Shown here one piece after another: positions 43,298 to 51,423 of a DNA stretch of 64,000 nt (within the stretch, counting starts at the first letter, position 1; each line of letters begins with the position of its first letter). A program made the position numbers and the translations under genes. The DNA lies in assembly GCA_041641375.1 (NCBI GenBank), contig JBEPYM010000003.1, positions 1 through 64,000 of the forward strand, read 5' to 3'. This DNA comes from Paenibacillus_AK sp041641375. Its GTDB lineage: Bacteria > Bacillota > Bacilli > Paenibacillales > YIM-B00363. Under the pieces are notes generated by a model. The model saw only the letters and a list, made by a program, of their open reading frames with translations, ran no database searches and had not been told where the DNA came from.

Positions 43298-43700
43298 GAG
43301 GAAGTTTGTTAGATTGGTTAATGGTCAACGCATCACCACGTCGCGCTCCTGGGCTTTTGCGTTCGTTACCGCGCTTCTACTGACCATTTTGTTGACTTCA
43401 ACGATATGGTTGCGCCCTATCCCCACCGTCATGCGCATGCGTGCTGTCCCGCCATCTGCCTACTGCATAATGGCGCAAGTTCGTCCCCCTGTATATCTAT
43501 CGCCATACATACTGAGCTAAGTGGAACTTAACCGTTCGCATGTACAGCGCTTGTCACCTTAGTTGTGCCGTACCCGCGTCTATAACAGGTACGGCGTGGG
43601 GTGATCCCTTGTAAGAAGCCCCATAGGTTCATCCGGCATTGAATGACCTAATATCATATTAGCACGGATTACCTGAAATAAATTGCCTCAGAATTGCCTA
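43298..43700 (-). other. Gene-poor interval between late regulator and packaging genes
   Basis: About 400 bp without a convincing gene. It holds a CCGTACC / GGTACGG hairpin near 43568-43593, and a minus-strand frame 43325-43510 (ATG to TGA, 62 codons) interrupted by a single TAG after codon 16. Placed just upstream of terS it could include the late promoter, but no clear -35/-10 pair stands out and no cos or pac site can be recognised by eye. Confidence 0.45.
43325..43510 (-). pseudogene. Possible small gene with one in-frame amber codon
   Basis: MYGDRYTGGRTCAIMQ, TAG, then ADGGTARMRMTVGIGRN.. to a TGA at 43325. No good ribosome binding site is seen. Could be a broken small gene, a readthrough candidate, or chance. 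Confidence 0.25.
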
Positions 43701-43701
43701 A

Positions 43702-44154
43702 TTATCCCGCTTGTCTCAATCTTTTTAACTTGCTGCTAACTTTCGCTATCCAATCATATGAATACCCTAACTTTGTAGCTATCTTAGCAATAGGCATACG
43801 CTCAATGTCCCTTAGATACGCCACTTTGTACTCTAGGCAAGCGACTTTCTCCATCATATCTTCAATATCTTTCTTTGCCTTTAACTTTATATCCAGCATT
43901 GTAGAAACGTATTCTAACTTGCTATTAACTTCCTTATGGGACTGTGCGACGTTGAATACTTCCCATAAATCATTAGATCCTCCTGCTCCTGGCATTCCTG
44001 TATAACTCGCTACTAGCTTTGTCTTGGGTCCAGCACTCGAAATAAGTCGATTGATTACAGACAACTCAGATGATAACTCATCTCTGCGGATTGTTAATAT
44101 GTCTATCTCCTTGCATAGATCGTCATATGCATTTAATCCATCTAGGTTGTTCAT
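43702..44154 (-). CDS. Late transcription regulator with sigma-70 region 4-like HTH
   Basis: 150 aa: N-terminal coiled coil, then a C-terminal HTH (KVAYLRDIERMPIAKIATKLGYSYDWIAKVSSKLKR) like ArpU/RinA-type phage late activators. Location just before the packaging genes fits a switch of late gene expression. Confidence 0.72.
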   Translation of the reverse strand: MNNLDGLNAYDDLCKEIDILTIRRDELSSELSVINRLISSAGPKTKLVASYTGMPGAGGSNDLWEVFNVAQSHKEVNSKLEYVSTMLDIKLKAKKDIEDMMEKVACLEYKVAYLRDIERMPIAKIATKLGYSYDWIAKVSSKLKRLRQAG

Positions 44155-44189
44155 GCCGGATTCCCCCTTGGTTTGTTATCCCTTTCGAT

Positions 44190-44342
44190 TCACAGTCCCC
44201 AATCCGAGTAATTGCAAGCTTCGTCATATACCTTCTGCAATCCCTCATCCGTGCTTATTTCTGAGTCTTCTACCTCACCAAGGAACATTCGGTGAATAAA
44301 CTTCTTCATGCTTTCCCTTTGATCCTCACTGTATATTCCCAC
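44190..44342 (-). CDS. Tiny acidic phage protein
   Basis: 50 aa from GTG 44342 with GGAGG upstream (ATG 44309 is an alternative). FLGEVEDSEISTDEGLQKVYDEACNYSD is acidic. Unknown function. Confidence 0.5.
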   Translation of the reverse strand: MGIYSEDQRESMKKFIHRMFLGEVEDSEISTDEGLQKVYDEACNYSDWGL

Positions 44343-44368
44343 CCCTCTAACCTCCACTTATCAGCCTT

Positions 44369-44506
44369 CTAACCTCGTAAAATACGTATCCAGCCCATAA
44401 CAGAGAGCATCAGCCAAGGTATTGTTGCAAATATGGCGACTGCTGTTGTGAAGGGACGCAATTTAGGTTGGTGTATGTCCCACACAATCCATTTTATGAA
44501 TCTCAT
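44369..44506 (-). CDS. Tiny single-pass membrane protein
   Basis: 45 aa from ATG 44506 (GGGGGAT upstream); one hydrophobic helix (FTTAVAIFATIPWLMLSVMGW). Unknown. Confidence 0.5.
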   Translation of the reverse strand: MRFIKWIVWDIHQPKLRPFTTAVAIFATIPWLMLSVMGWIRILRG

Positions 44507-44619
44507 GTCATCCCCCTTTACCCCAGAGAGGGGTTTAGACTCTCTGGATTGATTGGATTATCTTATGATGCTTCCACTTCGTTGTGCTGTTCGGTCGCGT
44601 CGATGGCCTGCGGCAAAGA

Positions 44620-44901
44620 CTATTTAGCCCATTCAGGCGCATGGTCGGGAACATAGTTTATAAATCCCACTGACGTTCCTTCAAACCACTTTGCATCTGT
44701 ACGCGTAAAGGCAATTACTGATAAATCTATTGTTTCTCCATCATCGGATATTGCTTCTGTAATTTCTTTGGGTGTCGCGCCTATCTGAACCAACGCTTCG
44801 CGTACCTTGTCGCTATTTATCGTGTGAACGTATTCCAGTTCTCCGCCACATGCAGAATGATCAACGAACGGCATGCTGTTAATAATTTTCAATTTGTCCA
44901 T
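44620..44901 (-). CDS. Phage protein, unknown
   Basis: 93 aa, mixed alpha/beta; begins directly after the stop of the coiled-coil gene. Not recognised. Confidence 0.55.
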   Translation of the reverse strand: MDKLKIINSMPFVDHSACGGELEYVHTINSDKVREALVQIGATPKEITEAISDDGETIDLSVIAFTRTDAKWFEGTSVGFINYVPDHAPEWAK

Positions 44902-46014
44902 TTACGCCACCGCCTTAATCTCACCGAATGCATGAGCTTCAAGCAACGCTAACCGTCTTTCAACGGCTTGCTCGAAGGTTTCTTCTGCAACAATCCCACT
45001 TCCACCATCCGGTACATCTTGTCGTTCAGCGGAGTATTCATCCATGCTGTCGATTGGCTGTGCATCCGATACTTCACGAAAGGTAGGCGCTTCGATTGTT
45101 GGTTCCTCTACGACCAAATCACTTTCCACAGGCTCTGCAACTTCTGGAACATTGGCTTGCTCGGCTTCCAATTCGGATTGAAATCGCGCTACCTCTGCTT
45201 CATCCATCTTGCGGTATAACGAGTTGAATTCAGTCCAGATGATTTCCCCTGGTTCACCAGTTGCGGCATTTTTGAATGTTGTATAAGTCCCATCTTGCGA
45301 TCTAAATACTTCTTTAACGTCATAAACAGGAATCTTAGCCGCTTCTGCTGCTGCTCTCTTCTCTGCTGCCGCTTGTTCCTGCTTTGCTCTCAATCGTTGA
45401 GCGGCGGCTTCTAACTCGGCCTCAGATGTAATATCGATTACGTTCGGCGCATTTGTTGACCCCACCGCGATCTCTTTACGAAGATCATCAACGTGAGAAT
45501 TTAATCGCGCAATCTCTGCTTGTGCTTCAAGCAATTGTTGAGCTGCAGCGTCACGTTTCTCTGTGAGATCGTCCTTTTCCAGTTGCAGTTGTGCGTTTGC
45601 GTTCTGTAAATCGTCACGATCGGCAACAACAGAGTTCAACTGCTCCTGTTTTAATGCGATTTGCATATCGTAAACTGATTTTTGATTGTTAATCTCGTCA
45701 AGGAACTTCTGAGCTTGTGCCTTGCCAGTGGATTTCAATGCGCTTCTAAGGATTTCAGCAGCATCCTCGTCCACCGCTAATTGTTCCAACGTAAAGGTTA
45801 TGTCTCCTACAGTAAATGTTTCCATGCTGGTTGTGATTTCCTCGGCAGTTGCGATGATTACCTCTTCCTGATCAAGTTTATCTAACTCCGCTTTCTTCGT
45901 GTTAACCTCTGCCATCTTCATGATGTAACCTGTCTCGTTGTTTAATCTGCGCAATGATGTTGCTTCCTCTTCCAATTGCGTTATTTCCGCTTCCAACACT
46001 TCACGATTAGTCAT
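44902..46014 (-). CDS. Long coiled-coil phage protein
   Basis: 370 aa from ATG 46014 (GGAGCG 6 nt upstream). Coiled coil from about 5-60 and 100-225 (EQLNSVVADRDDLQNANAQLQLEKDDLTEKRDAAAQQ), then a small beta patch (VYDVKEVFRSQDGTYTTFK) and an acidic tail. In the early region, so probably not structural. Function unknown. Confidence 0.55.
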   Translation of the reverse strand: MTNREVLEAEITQLEEEATSLRRLNNETGYIMKMAEVNTKKAELDKLDQEEVIIATAEEITTSMETFTVGDITFTLEQLAVDEDAAEILRSALKSTGKAQAQKFLDEINNQKSVYDMQIALKQEQLNSVVADRDDLQNANAQLQLEKDDLTEKRDAAAQQLLEAQAEIARLNSHVDDLRKEIAVGSTNAPNVIDITSEAELEAAAQRLRAKQEQAAAEKRAAAEAAKIPVYDVKEVFRSQDGTYTTFKNAATGEPGEIIWTEFNSLYRKMDEAEVARFQSELEAEQANVPEVAEPVESDLVVEEPTIEAPTFREVSDAQPIDSMDEYSAERQDVPDGGSGIVAEETFEQAVERRLALLEAHAFGEIKAVA

Positions 46015-46107
46015 TTTACACGCTCCTATTATCATATACCGTAGTTTAAATCTAGTCTTATTTTAACATATTTTTCATTAAGATGCGACATATTCCTCTG
46101 GTTTTTT

Positions 46108-46479
46108 CTATGCTTTTTGTGTTATTCTGAAGTGTTTGTCGTAATAATCGCTATTCCTTGCATTCTCTTCATATGTGACGATTCGGAGATTAGTTTTTCT
46201 GTTATCTAGCGGATTGCGGTTTATGTGATCAACCACCAACCCCCTCGGAACGTTTCCAAGTATATACCTGTGTAATGATTCCGATATTCTCTTCCCTACT
46301 ACCGTCCCCATGCGACCCACAACATATGGTTTATCGTATCCATTCAATGTCCATGAACCAGATATATTGCTGACTAAAGGTAAATCTTCGGAATCTATTA
46401 ACGCTTCTTTCACTCCAAGCTTTTTGCTATTAACAATTATCACTGCCACGTCACCGCGTATCTCATATTCATTTTTCAA
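46108..46479 (-). CDS. HNH homing-type endonuclease (free-standing)
   Basis: 123 aa ending in a compact HNH_3-type domain: LHRYILG, VDHINRNPLDNRKTNLRIVTYEENARN. Typical selfish free-standing phage endonuclease; no intron or intein is evident next to it. Confidence 0.82.
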   Translation of the reverse strand: MKNEYEIRGDVAVIIVNSKKLGVKEALIDSEDLPLVSNISGSWTLNGYDKPYVVGRMGTVVGKRISESLHRYILGNVPRGLVVDHINRNPLDNRKTNLRIVTYEENARNSDYYDKHFRITQKA

Positions 46480-46500
46480 TCCTCTAACCTCCCTGCTATT

Positions 46501-46608
46501 TTATGCCCCGTTATTTGGCGGTATATATCCCTTAAAATCAGCTTTTGTCGGCTTCTTCCTTGGCTTGTCCTTGATGTTTACAACTGGTGCTAATCTAGGT
46601 ATTTTCAT
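46501..46608 (-). CDS. Tiny basic phage protein
   Basis: 35 aa, Lys/Pro-rich (NIKDKPRKKPTKADFKGYIPP). Weak ribosome site. Low confidence. Confidence 0.35.
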   Translation of the reverse strand: MKIPRLAPVVNIKDKPRKKPTKADFKGYIPPNNGA

Positions 46609-46614
46609 GGGTTA

Positions 46615-46707
46615 TCAACCTTTCTTAGCCTCATTAGCGGCTTTAAGTATTTTATTTTTGTAGATGTCTGCTGCTATCCTATCCCTCATTGCTTGGCTTG
46701 ATGGCAT
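46615..46707 (-). CDS. Tiny phage protein
   Basis: 30 aa helical peptide from ATG 46707 with GGAGCTG upstream; overlaps the end of the YopX-like gene. Low confidence. Confidence 0.35.
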   Translation of the reverse strand: MPSSQAMRDRIAADIYKNKILKAANEAKKG

Positions 46708-47134
46708 CTTCTATCAGCTCCTTTTCGTAGATGTTGCCGATTACTTCGATGAAGCTTATGTCGTATACAGAGTCGAGATTATTTGTATCCCACGTCCATT
46801 TGTCTCCGTAAAAGCATGTGCATTCCTTATCCCAAGCTACTGTCGTATATCCGAAATCTTCTTTGTCCCATACATCATATTTCTCATCCTTGTTCCAAGT
46901 CGCTAGTGTGTCGCCTTCATAAATCCACTTACCATTCCTGTCATGGAGTCCGGTGCACTGACCTACTGTTTCAAATCTAACTTGGAATGCCCATGGAAAC
47001 CCTGCTGTATTTGAAATATAGAAACCTTCTTCTGGTTGTTTTGAGAACCCCGCTGATTCTGCCAACAGCCCATAGTGCCATTCCCCGTTTATATCCATTC
47101 CTCTAAAACTAATAACCCTATTCAACCTTCCCAC
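46679..47134 (-). CDS. YopX family phage protein
   Basis: 151 aa; the order FRGMDINGEWHYG, VGQCTGLHDRNGKWIYEGD and IGNIYE matches the YopX family seen across Gram-positive phages. Function not known. Confidence 0.85.
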   Translation of the reverse strand: MGRLNRVISFRGMDINGEWHYGLLAESAGFSKQPEEGFYISNTAGFPWAFQVRFETVGQCTGLHDRNGKWIYEGDTLATWNKDEKYDVWDKEDFGYTTVAWDKECTCFYGDKWTWDTNNLDSVYDISFIEVIGNIYEKELIEDAIKPSNEG

Positions 47135-47140
47135 TCTCCC

Positions 47141-47416
47141 TTATGCTGATTTTTTCAAGCTTTCGCAAGCCCTTACAACCTCATTCTTGATGTTCTCCAT
47201 GAGCTTGATAAATCCGGTCAATGTAACCTCATCCGATTGATTGCCTTCGATTTTCATAAGTCCTAAGCAAGCTTGTGTAATGTCTGCGTAGTACTTAACA
47301 TTCTCCCAGCGTGGTTCCGTGTGCTTCGACCCCTCTTTGGGGTATTTGACCTCTTGTAAAATGACATTCATAGGGTCGGATGATATTTTGTAACGTTCGT
47401 TGATCTGGATATCCAT
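47141..47416 (-). CDS. Phage protein, unknown (replication-region type)
   Basis: 91 aa; TEPRWENVKYYADITQACLGLMK resembles a common small phage hypothetical. No function known. Confidence 0.55.
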   Translation of the reverse strand: MDIQINERYKISSDPMNVILQEVKYPKEGSKHTEPRWENVKYYADITQACLGLMKIEGNQSDEVTLTGFIKLMENIKNEVVRACESLKKSA

Positions 47417-47505
47417 TGTATTTGCCTCCTTGGCTTCTATGTCGTCCTTTAGGGACGCTTGGCGCTATGTTTCGATAGAGAATACTAGAGAGCCACTTTT
47501 TACGC

Positions 47506-47652
47506 TTAAACTGCCTTATTTCCTGCTCGTTTTAACTCTTCCTCGATCATCTCCAATCTTTGAAGGATTCGATCACGCCCGACTGAGTTAACGTTAAGCA
47601 ACTTTAAGCGCTTGGTGAGTCTCTCTTTTTCTTGGTGTAAGTCCTCTCTCAT
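47506..47652 (-). CDS. Tiny coiled-coil phage protein
   Basis: 48 aa from ATG 47652 with GGGAGG upstream; Lys/Glu/Leu-rich helix. Unknown. Confidence 0.5.
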   Translation of the reverse strand: MREDLHQEKERLTKRLKLLNVNSVGRDRILQRLEMIEEELKRAGNKAV

Positions 47653-47665
47653 ACTGTTTCCTCCC

Positions 47666-48013
47666 TTATCCAACCTCTTTGATTGCAACGCCGTATCTAC
47701 TCTCGAATAGCTTTTTCTTAAGTTTGTACTCAGGAGTCCTCATTCCCTTAACGTCCACAACCTCTGTACGACCGTCTGGATACGTCACAAGGAAGTCGGC
47801 AATATAATACGTGGGTTGTACTTTCTTGCCCGTCTCAGGGTGCTTGTAGCTCTCTATGACTTCGTATCGTGGTTGTAAGGTGAAGTCTGTTATCTGTCCA
47901 GATCGTTTAAGCATCTTCAGTCCTAAGTAATACTCCGCTTCGGATTTACTGTGAAAGGTGATTCCGTCAATTGTCGTTTTCTTTGCTCCGTATTTGGTTC
48001 GTCTCAGTTGCAA
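47666..48013 (-). CDS. DUF1064-type phage nuclease-like protein
   Basis: 115 aa from TTG 48013 (AGGAGG just upstream). KYGAKKTTIDGITFHSKSEAEYYLGLKMLKRSG..YIADFLVTYPDGRTEVVDVKG carries the DUF1064 pattern with PD-(D/E)xK-like residues (E, D, VVDVKG). Probably a Holliday-junction or structure-specific nuclease, inferred. Confidence 0.78.
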   Translation of the reverse strand: MQLRRTKYGAKKTTIDGITFHSKSEAEYYLGLKMLKRSGQITDFTLQPRYEVIESYKHPETGKKVQPTYYIADFLVTYPDGRTEVVDVKGMRTPEYKLKKKLFESRYGVAIKEVG

Positions 48014-48137
48014 GCACCTCCTTGATAAGATTGATCGCTGACTCATAAGCATCCGCTTTATCGAAATTATAGATAATGCAACAGTTTCCGCGACTAACTT
48101 CCAACTCCGCTATAACTCTTTCTATCGACTTTCTCAT
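47967..48137 (-). CDS. Tiny phage protein, unknown
   Basis: 56 aa from ATG 48137; overlaps the start of the DUF1064 gene by 47 bp in another frame, whose TTG ribosome site lies inside it. Helical. Unknown. Confidence 0.5.
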   Translation of the reverse strand: MRKSIERVIAELEVSRGNCCIIYNFDKADAYESAINLIKEVLATETNQIRSKENDN

Positions 48138-48274
48138 TCCACCACCTCAACTTTCACATCTGCATTCACACACGATTCCATCCTAAATGCCTCTTTTACC
48201 GTGCGTACATATCCGTTTACTTCGCGTTCGTTGATTTTGCGGACTTGACCGCCGATTAATAGTTTTGCTTTCAT
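48134..48274 (-). CDS. Tiny phage protein, unknown
   Basis: 46 aa from ATG 48274 (AGGGAG upstream); ATGA overlap with the next gene. KLLIGGQVRKINEREVNGYVRTVKEAF. Confidence 0.55.
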   Translation of the reverse strand: MKAKLLIGGQVRKINEREVNGYVRTVKEAFRMESCVNADVKVEVVE

Positions 48275-48636
48275 GGTGTCTTACTCCCTTCTGATAGGGT
48301 GGTTAATAGGGCGCAACGTGCGATAACTAGTGGTAGAGTGGGATGTGCAATCGTTTCTGTTTTATCCTGCATGTTCCAGTCCGTTATCCATACCTCGTAA
48401 AAATCTGCACAAGTACGAATGTCAACGTATAGGTGTGACTCCTGTAACTTCTCCACCACTTCCCATGCTGCGGATATGTCAGATGATGGATCGAACTTTT
48501 CAGCGAACGGTCCTCTTTTTATCTCTCCCATTGATTCGAAATAGTCTTCGTTATATTTCCATCCCATGACTTTTGTTGCTACTAGCATATTTAAGTCTCT
48601 TCCCGGCTCCAAACTCATAATCTCGTCTCTTGTCAT
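48271..48636 (-). CDS. Phage ABA-sandwich domain protein
   Basis: 121 aa with LEPGRDLNMLVATKVMGW at the start and LVIARCALLTTL at the end, the hallmark of phage ABA-sandwich (DUF2591-like) proteins. Function unknown. ATGA overlaps on both sides. Confidence 0.75.
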   Translation of the reverse strand: MTRDEIMSLEPGRDLNMLVATKVMGWKYNEDYFESMGEIKRGPFAEKFDPSSDISAAWEVVEKLQESHLYVDIRTCADFYEVWITDWNMQDKTETIAHPTLPLVIARCALLTTLSEGSKTP

Positions 48637-49169
48637 TGGGACCCTCCTTCCGACAGTCCTTCAAATCCTGCGGTTGATTCAAGCCAATCATAGAGTTGTT
48701 GCGCTGAACAATCTTGACTTGGCAGAGAGTCGTTTTTGAAATCAATAAGCGCTCTCTCTAAAACTGATAATCTATTTATTTCTGATGATTGTTTAAGTAA
48801 CTCCGATTGCCAATCAACCGTACAAGCGCAAGGTAGTGCGTAATAAGGGTCATGACACATTTCATTGATTCCAGATCCACCGCATTCGTCACATCGGGTT
48901 AACTTTTTGAGTTCGGCTATTTCTGCTGCCTGTTGGGATATGATGGATTGTTGATGGGTGAGCCATTCATGTGCATTTGTGATGATTTCCAAATCTGCAT
49001 CGTATGGAGGATGTCCGGCAACTGGATAGTATGATTGATCTATTCCGCAATCGAATATAGGCCATCCATTACTTCCCCTTAGACATCCTTCACCTTCATT
49101 GTGAATCCATTTCCACGGTCCCGGTGTTGCTTTCTTCAACGCCTCTTCTATCTGCTGCTGTATAGTCAT
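48633..49169 (-). CDS. Ead/Ea22-like phage protein with zinc motif
   Basis: 178 aa. EEALKKATPGPWKWIHNE..DADLEIITNAHEWL resembles Ead/Ea22-type phage proteins, followed by a coiled coil and CDECGGSG..CAC, a DnaJ-like cysteine pair. Role unknown. Confidence 0.65.
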   Translation of the reverse strand: MTIQQQIEEALKKATPGPWKWIHNEGEGCLRGSNGWPIFDCGIDQSYYPVAGHPPYDADLEIITNAHEWLTHQQSIISQQAAEIAELKKLTRCDECGGSGINEMCHDPYYALPCACTVDWQSELLKQSSEINRLSVLERALIDFKNDSLPSQDCSAQQLYDWLESTAGFEGLSEGGSQ

Positions 49170-49239
49170 AGTCTTATTCTCCTTTGATGGATGGTTATCG
49201 GCTGCCGCTGTCGCTAGGCTTATGCTGTCGGACGTAGGG

Positions 49240-49389
49240 TTACTCTTTTATGCTTAGCTTCTCCAGACATTCGTCGCAGGTTGGCGGATAAACTGGCTTC
49301 CCTTCGCATCCACACATATAACCGTCACAACACATCTGAATTTCAGAATCTGCAACATCGTTTTCTTTGCATTCCCAGCATTTATACAT
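49240..49389 (-). CDS. Tiny cysteine-rich zinc-finger protein
   Basis: 49 aa with CWEC, CCDGYMCGC and CDEC motifs; GAGGTGAT before ATG 49389. Unknown function. Confidence 0.55.
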   Translation of the reverse strand: MYKCWECKENDVADSEIQMCCDGYMCGCEGKPVYPPTCDECLEKLSIKE

Positions 49390-49394
49390 AATTA

Positions 49395-49721
49395 TCACCT
49401 CTTCGATCCCATTATTTCGTGAGGATACAATACAACCATACCTATTTCACCTTCGAACACTTCTGTCCGATCATAGAGTGGGAAAAATCTATGTTTGCTG
49501 TCTCCAGTACCTACCCCCGACCCCGCTGCATACCTGAACGCTGAAGGTTTCTCATTTCCGTTTGATAGAATTGGTATCCTTAGTTCTTTGCAACGTGACT
49601 TGGTAAGCAATACAGCAAATTCATATCTTTCATCTGTCCAACGTTTTGTAGTGGTGTTGTAATATGGCAAGCCCGTTTCTAACACTTCTTCTTTTGTATA
49701 CCAACCTTTTTCATTCGGCAT
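49395..49721 (-). CDS. Phage protein, unknown
   Basis: 108 aa from ATG 49721, 7 nt after GGAGG. YTKEEVLETGLPYYNTTTKRWTDERYEFAVLLTKSRCKELRIPI; not recognised. Upstream codons in the same frame overlap another gene and are rejected. Confidence 0.6.
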   Translation of the reverse strand: MPNEKGWYTKEEVLETGLPYYNTTTKRWTDERYEFAVLLTKSRCKELRIPILSNGNEKPSAFRYAAGSGVGTGDSKHRFFPLYDRTEVFEGEIGMVVLYPHEIMGSKR

Positions 49722-49869
49722 CTTCTGGTTCCTCCGGTGAAATAAAGTTGGAGTCGTGTGGATGAAAATAAATACATCGCTTCGCCTGATCGCGTTCATA
49801 ACGTTTCTTGTTTTCTTCCTCAATCCACTCATCAAAATGATTATCATAACGTTGTTCGATATCATCCAT
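49711..49869 (-). CDS. Tiny acidic phage protein
   Basis: 52 aa from ATG 49869 (AAGGTG upstream); charged helix and CIYFHPHDSNF. Its stop overlaps the next gene's start region. Confidence 0.5.
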   Translation of the reverse strand: MDDIEQRYDNHFDEWIEEENKKRYERDQAKRCIYFHPHDSNFISPEEPEDAE

Positions 49870-49874
49870 ACCGA

Positions 49875-50036
49875 TCACACCTTTTCAATATTTTCTAATG
49901 AGACTGTTACCGTATGACCCCAACCGCTACCCATGATCCAAGTTACAACTGCTTTGTTTCCGCATATCATTTTGACTTTTCCGGGATTAGATTTATCTTC
50001 GAAACCTAGCGGCACAACCTGATCTCCTGATTTCAT
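49875..50036 (-). CDS. Tiny beta-type phage protein
   Basis: 53 aa from ATG 50036 with GGGGAG upstream; MKSGDQVVPLGFEDKSNPGKVKMICGNKAVVTW looks like a small SH3-like beta barrel. Unknown. Confidence 0.55.
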   Translation of the reverse strand: MKSGDQVVPLGFEDKSNPGKVKMICGNKAVVTWIMGSGWGHTVTVSLENIEKV

Positions 50037-50050
50037 TTGTTTATCTCCCC

Positions 50051-50236
50051 TTATTCAATATATAACTCCAATTGTCCTGAAATTGTGGACGCATCAACCA
50101 CGTATCCCTTTTCCACCCAAGTGCGATAAACAGTTTTCCTGAAACGATGATATATTGGTGTTCCCGCCTTGCGATTTGGGTATATAGATTCCGCAATTTC
50201 TGACCAAACCCATTCTGTTTCTGCCGTTGCGAACAT
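50051..50236 (-). CDS. Small phage protein, unknown
   Basis: 61 aa from ATG 50236 (GGAGG upstream); EWVWSEIAESIYPNRKAGTPIYHRFRKTVYRTWVE. A competing frame 50041-50268 is less likely because it lacks the ribosome site. Confidence 0.5.
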   Translation of the reverse strand: MFATAETEWVWSEIAESIYPNRKAGTPIYHRFRKTVYRTWVEKGYVVDASTISGQLELYIE

Positions 50237-50292
50237 CCCTTATTCCTCCATCCGTTGATTACGTTCATACTCTATCTCCTCTAGTCCACGCC

Positions 50293-50520
50293 TTATGAAG
50301 TCTTTTTGAGTATTGACCTTATCTTGTCCATCTCCGTCTTAATCTGTTCAGGTAGCGGTGGAGAAAGCTTCTCAGCTTCGTTAATCCTGTTAAACTCTTC
50401 TAAAAGTTCCTCGTACCGCGCCCATGCTTTATCTCGCTGTACCTTTGTGATGTCCTCGCGTTCGATATAAGCAGCACCTGTCACGAGTCGCCCTAATATT
50501 TCTTCGCGATTCATCCCCAT
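50293..50520 (-). CDS. Small helical phage protein
   Basis: 75 aa, charged helices (WARYEELLEEFNRINEAEKL). Immediately downstream of the replication gene. Unknown. Confidence 0.55.
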   Translation of the reverse strand: MGMNREEILGRLVTGAAYIEREDITKVQRDKAWARYEELLEEFNRINEAEKLSPPLPEQIKTEMDKIRSILKKTS

Positions 50521-50523
50521 TGT

Positions 50524-51423
50524 TTAAGCTCCTTGATTCAGAGTTGATTCGTCTTTCAGTTTCCTTGCTAGTTCGAGCATTTCTTCTAGTTGTTCAGGTG
50601 TGACTTCGGGTGTGTTGCCATCGTCTTTAACGACATTTAACCTTGGGCTTTGCGGTTTGCTGTATTTTCCTCTGAATGATTGCTGTTGCTTCGGTTCTTC
50701 CTTCTCAAGCGTCCAAGGTTCGGGGTGTCCAGAAGCTTTCCAACGTTTCAAGATGCCTTCCACATACGCCCAAACTTTCTTGTCATGCTTGATGGATTCA
50801 GTCATTGCCCGCTTTACCCAATCTTCGGTATATGTCTTAATGCAATCCTCGATGAACTGGGCTGTTGTTTCGTTCAGTTTTCCGAATTCGTGTTTTTCAA
50901 AAAGACCAAAAGGATTAGTAACCCTCATGCCAATACCACTACTACTTTCTTTTGAAGAAGAAGAAGAAAAAGAAGAAGAAAGAGAAAAAGAAACGGCGTT
51001 TTGCGGTGATTCTTGCTGTTCTTCGGTGTTCTTCGGCGTTTTTCGGTGTTCTTCGGCGTTTTGCGGCGATTTGAAATTTGATCCTGAATCATTGCCACGC
51101 TTGGCTTTGTTGATATACGACTGGTGTTTGAACCAACTTTCTTCAGGTATGCAGATCGTTTGTTTTCCCTCAACTTCGTATCTATTCCATAGTCCGACTG
51201 CTGCAATCTGATCTAGAGACTCATCAACATCTTTACTTGTGACATCAAGTGCCGGACACACTAGCAATTTGAACTGTCTGGAATCCCCTGTAATGCGCCC
51301 CCAATCATCCATGTGAGGAATTGACCAAGTGTAGAGGATGAGGGGCAGAAATCCGCGCTCAGAAAGTTCAGCAAGCTTAATGTCTGTGCTTATGTCGGTG
51401 CTGATATATCGTTTTCGGCTCAC
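50524..51423 (-). CDS. Phage replisome organizer (DnaD-like) with internal origin repeats
   Basis: 299 aa. N-terminal winged-helix of replisome organizers (MSRKRYISTDISTDIKLAELSERGFLPLILYTWSIPHMDDWGRI), a low-complexity linker (about 115-165: KTPKNTEE repeats, then a Ser run), and a C-terminal DnaD/DnaB_2-type domain (IEDCIKTYTEDWVKRAMTESIKHDKKVWAYVEGIL). Expected to bind the origin and recruit helicase loader. The linker DNA contains seven tandem 10-bp units, as origins within lambda-O-type genes do. Confidence 0.82.
   Translation of the reverse strand: MSRKRYISTDISTDIKLAELSERGFLPLILYTWSIPHMDDWGRITGDSRQFKLLVCPALDVTSKDVDESLDQIAAVGLWNRYEVEGKQTICIPEESWFKHQSYINKAKRGNDSGSNFKSPQNAEEHRKTPKNTEEQQESPQNAVSFSLSSSFSSSSSKESSSGIGMRVTNPFGLFEKHEFGKLNETTAQFIEDCIKTYTEDWVKRAMTESIKHDKKVWAYVEGILKRWKASGHPEPWTLEKEEPKQQQSFRGKYSKPQSPRLNVVKDDGNTPEVTPEQLEEMLELARKLKDESTLNQGA
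50954..51068. repeat. Candidate replication origin: 10-bp iterons plus purine-rich tract
   Basis: Seven direct units of 10 bp span 50999-51068; the core form is TTCTTCGGYG (51019, 51029, 51039, 51049) with degenerate flanks (TTTTGCGGYG at 50999 and 51059; ATTCTTGCTG at 51009). Next to them 50954-50993 is a nearly pure AAG/AAA tract, an easily opened candidate element. One unit per helical turn suits cooperative initiator binding. Confidence 0.7.

Noticed and set aside
46108..46479. HNH gene considered as part of a group I intron or intein
   Set aside because: Neighbouring genes are intact and unrelated, with no split coding sequence, so it looks free-standing.
50994..51075. Short regular repeats considered as a CRISPR-like array
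   Set aside because: Units are 10 bp with no spacers, lie inside a replication gene, and no cas genes are present; origin iterons fit better.
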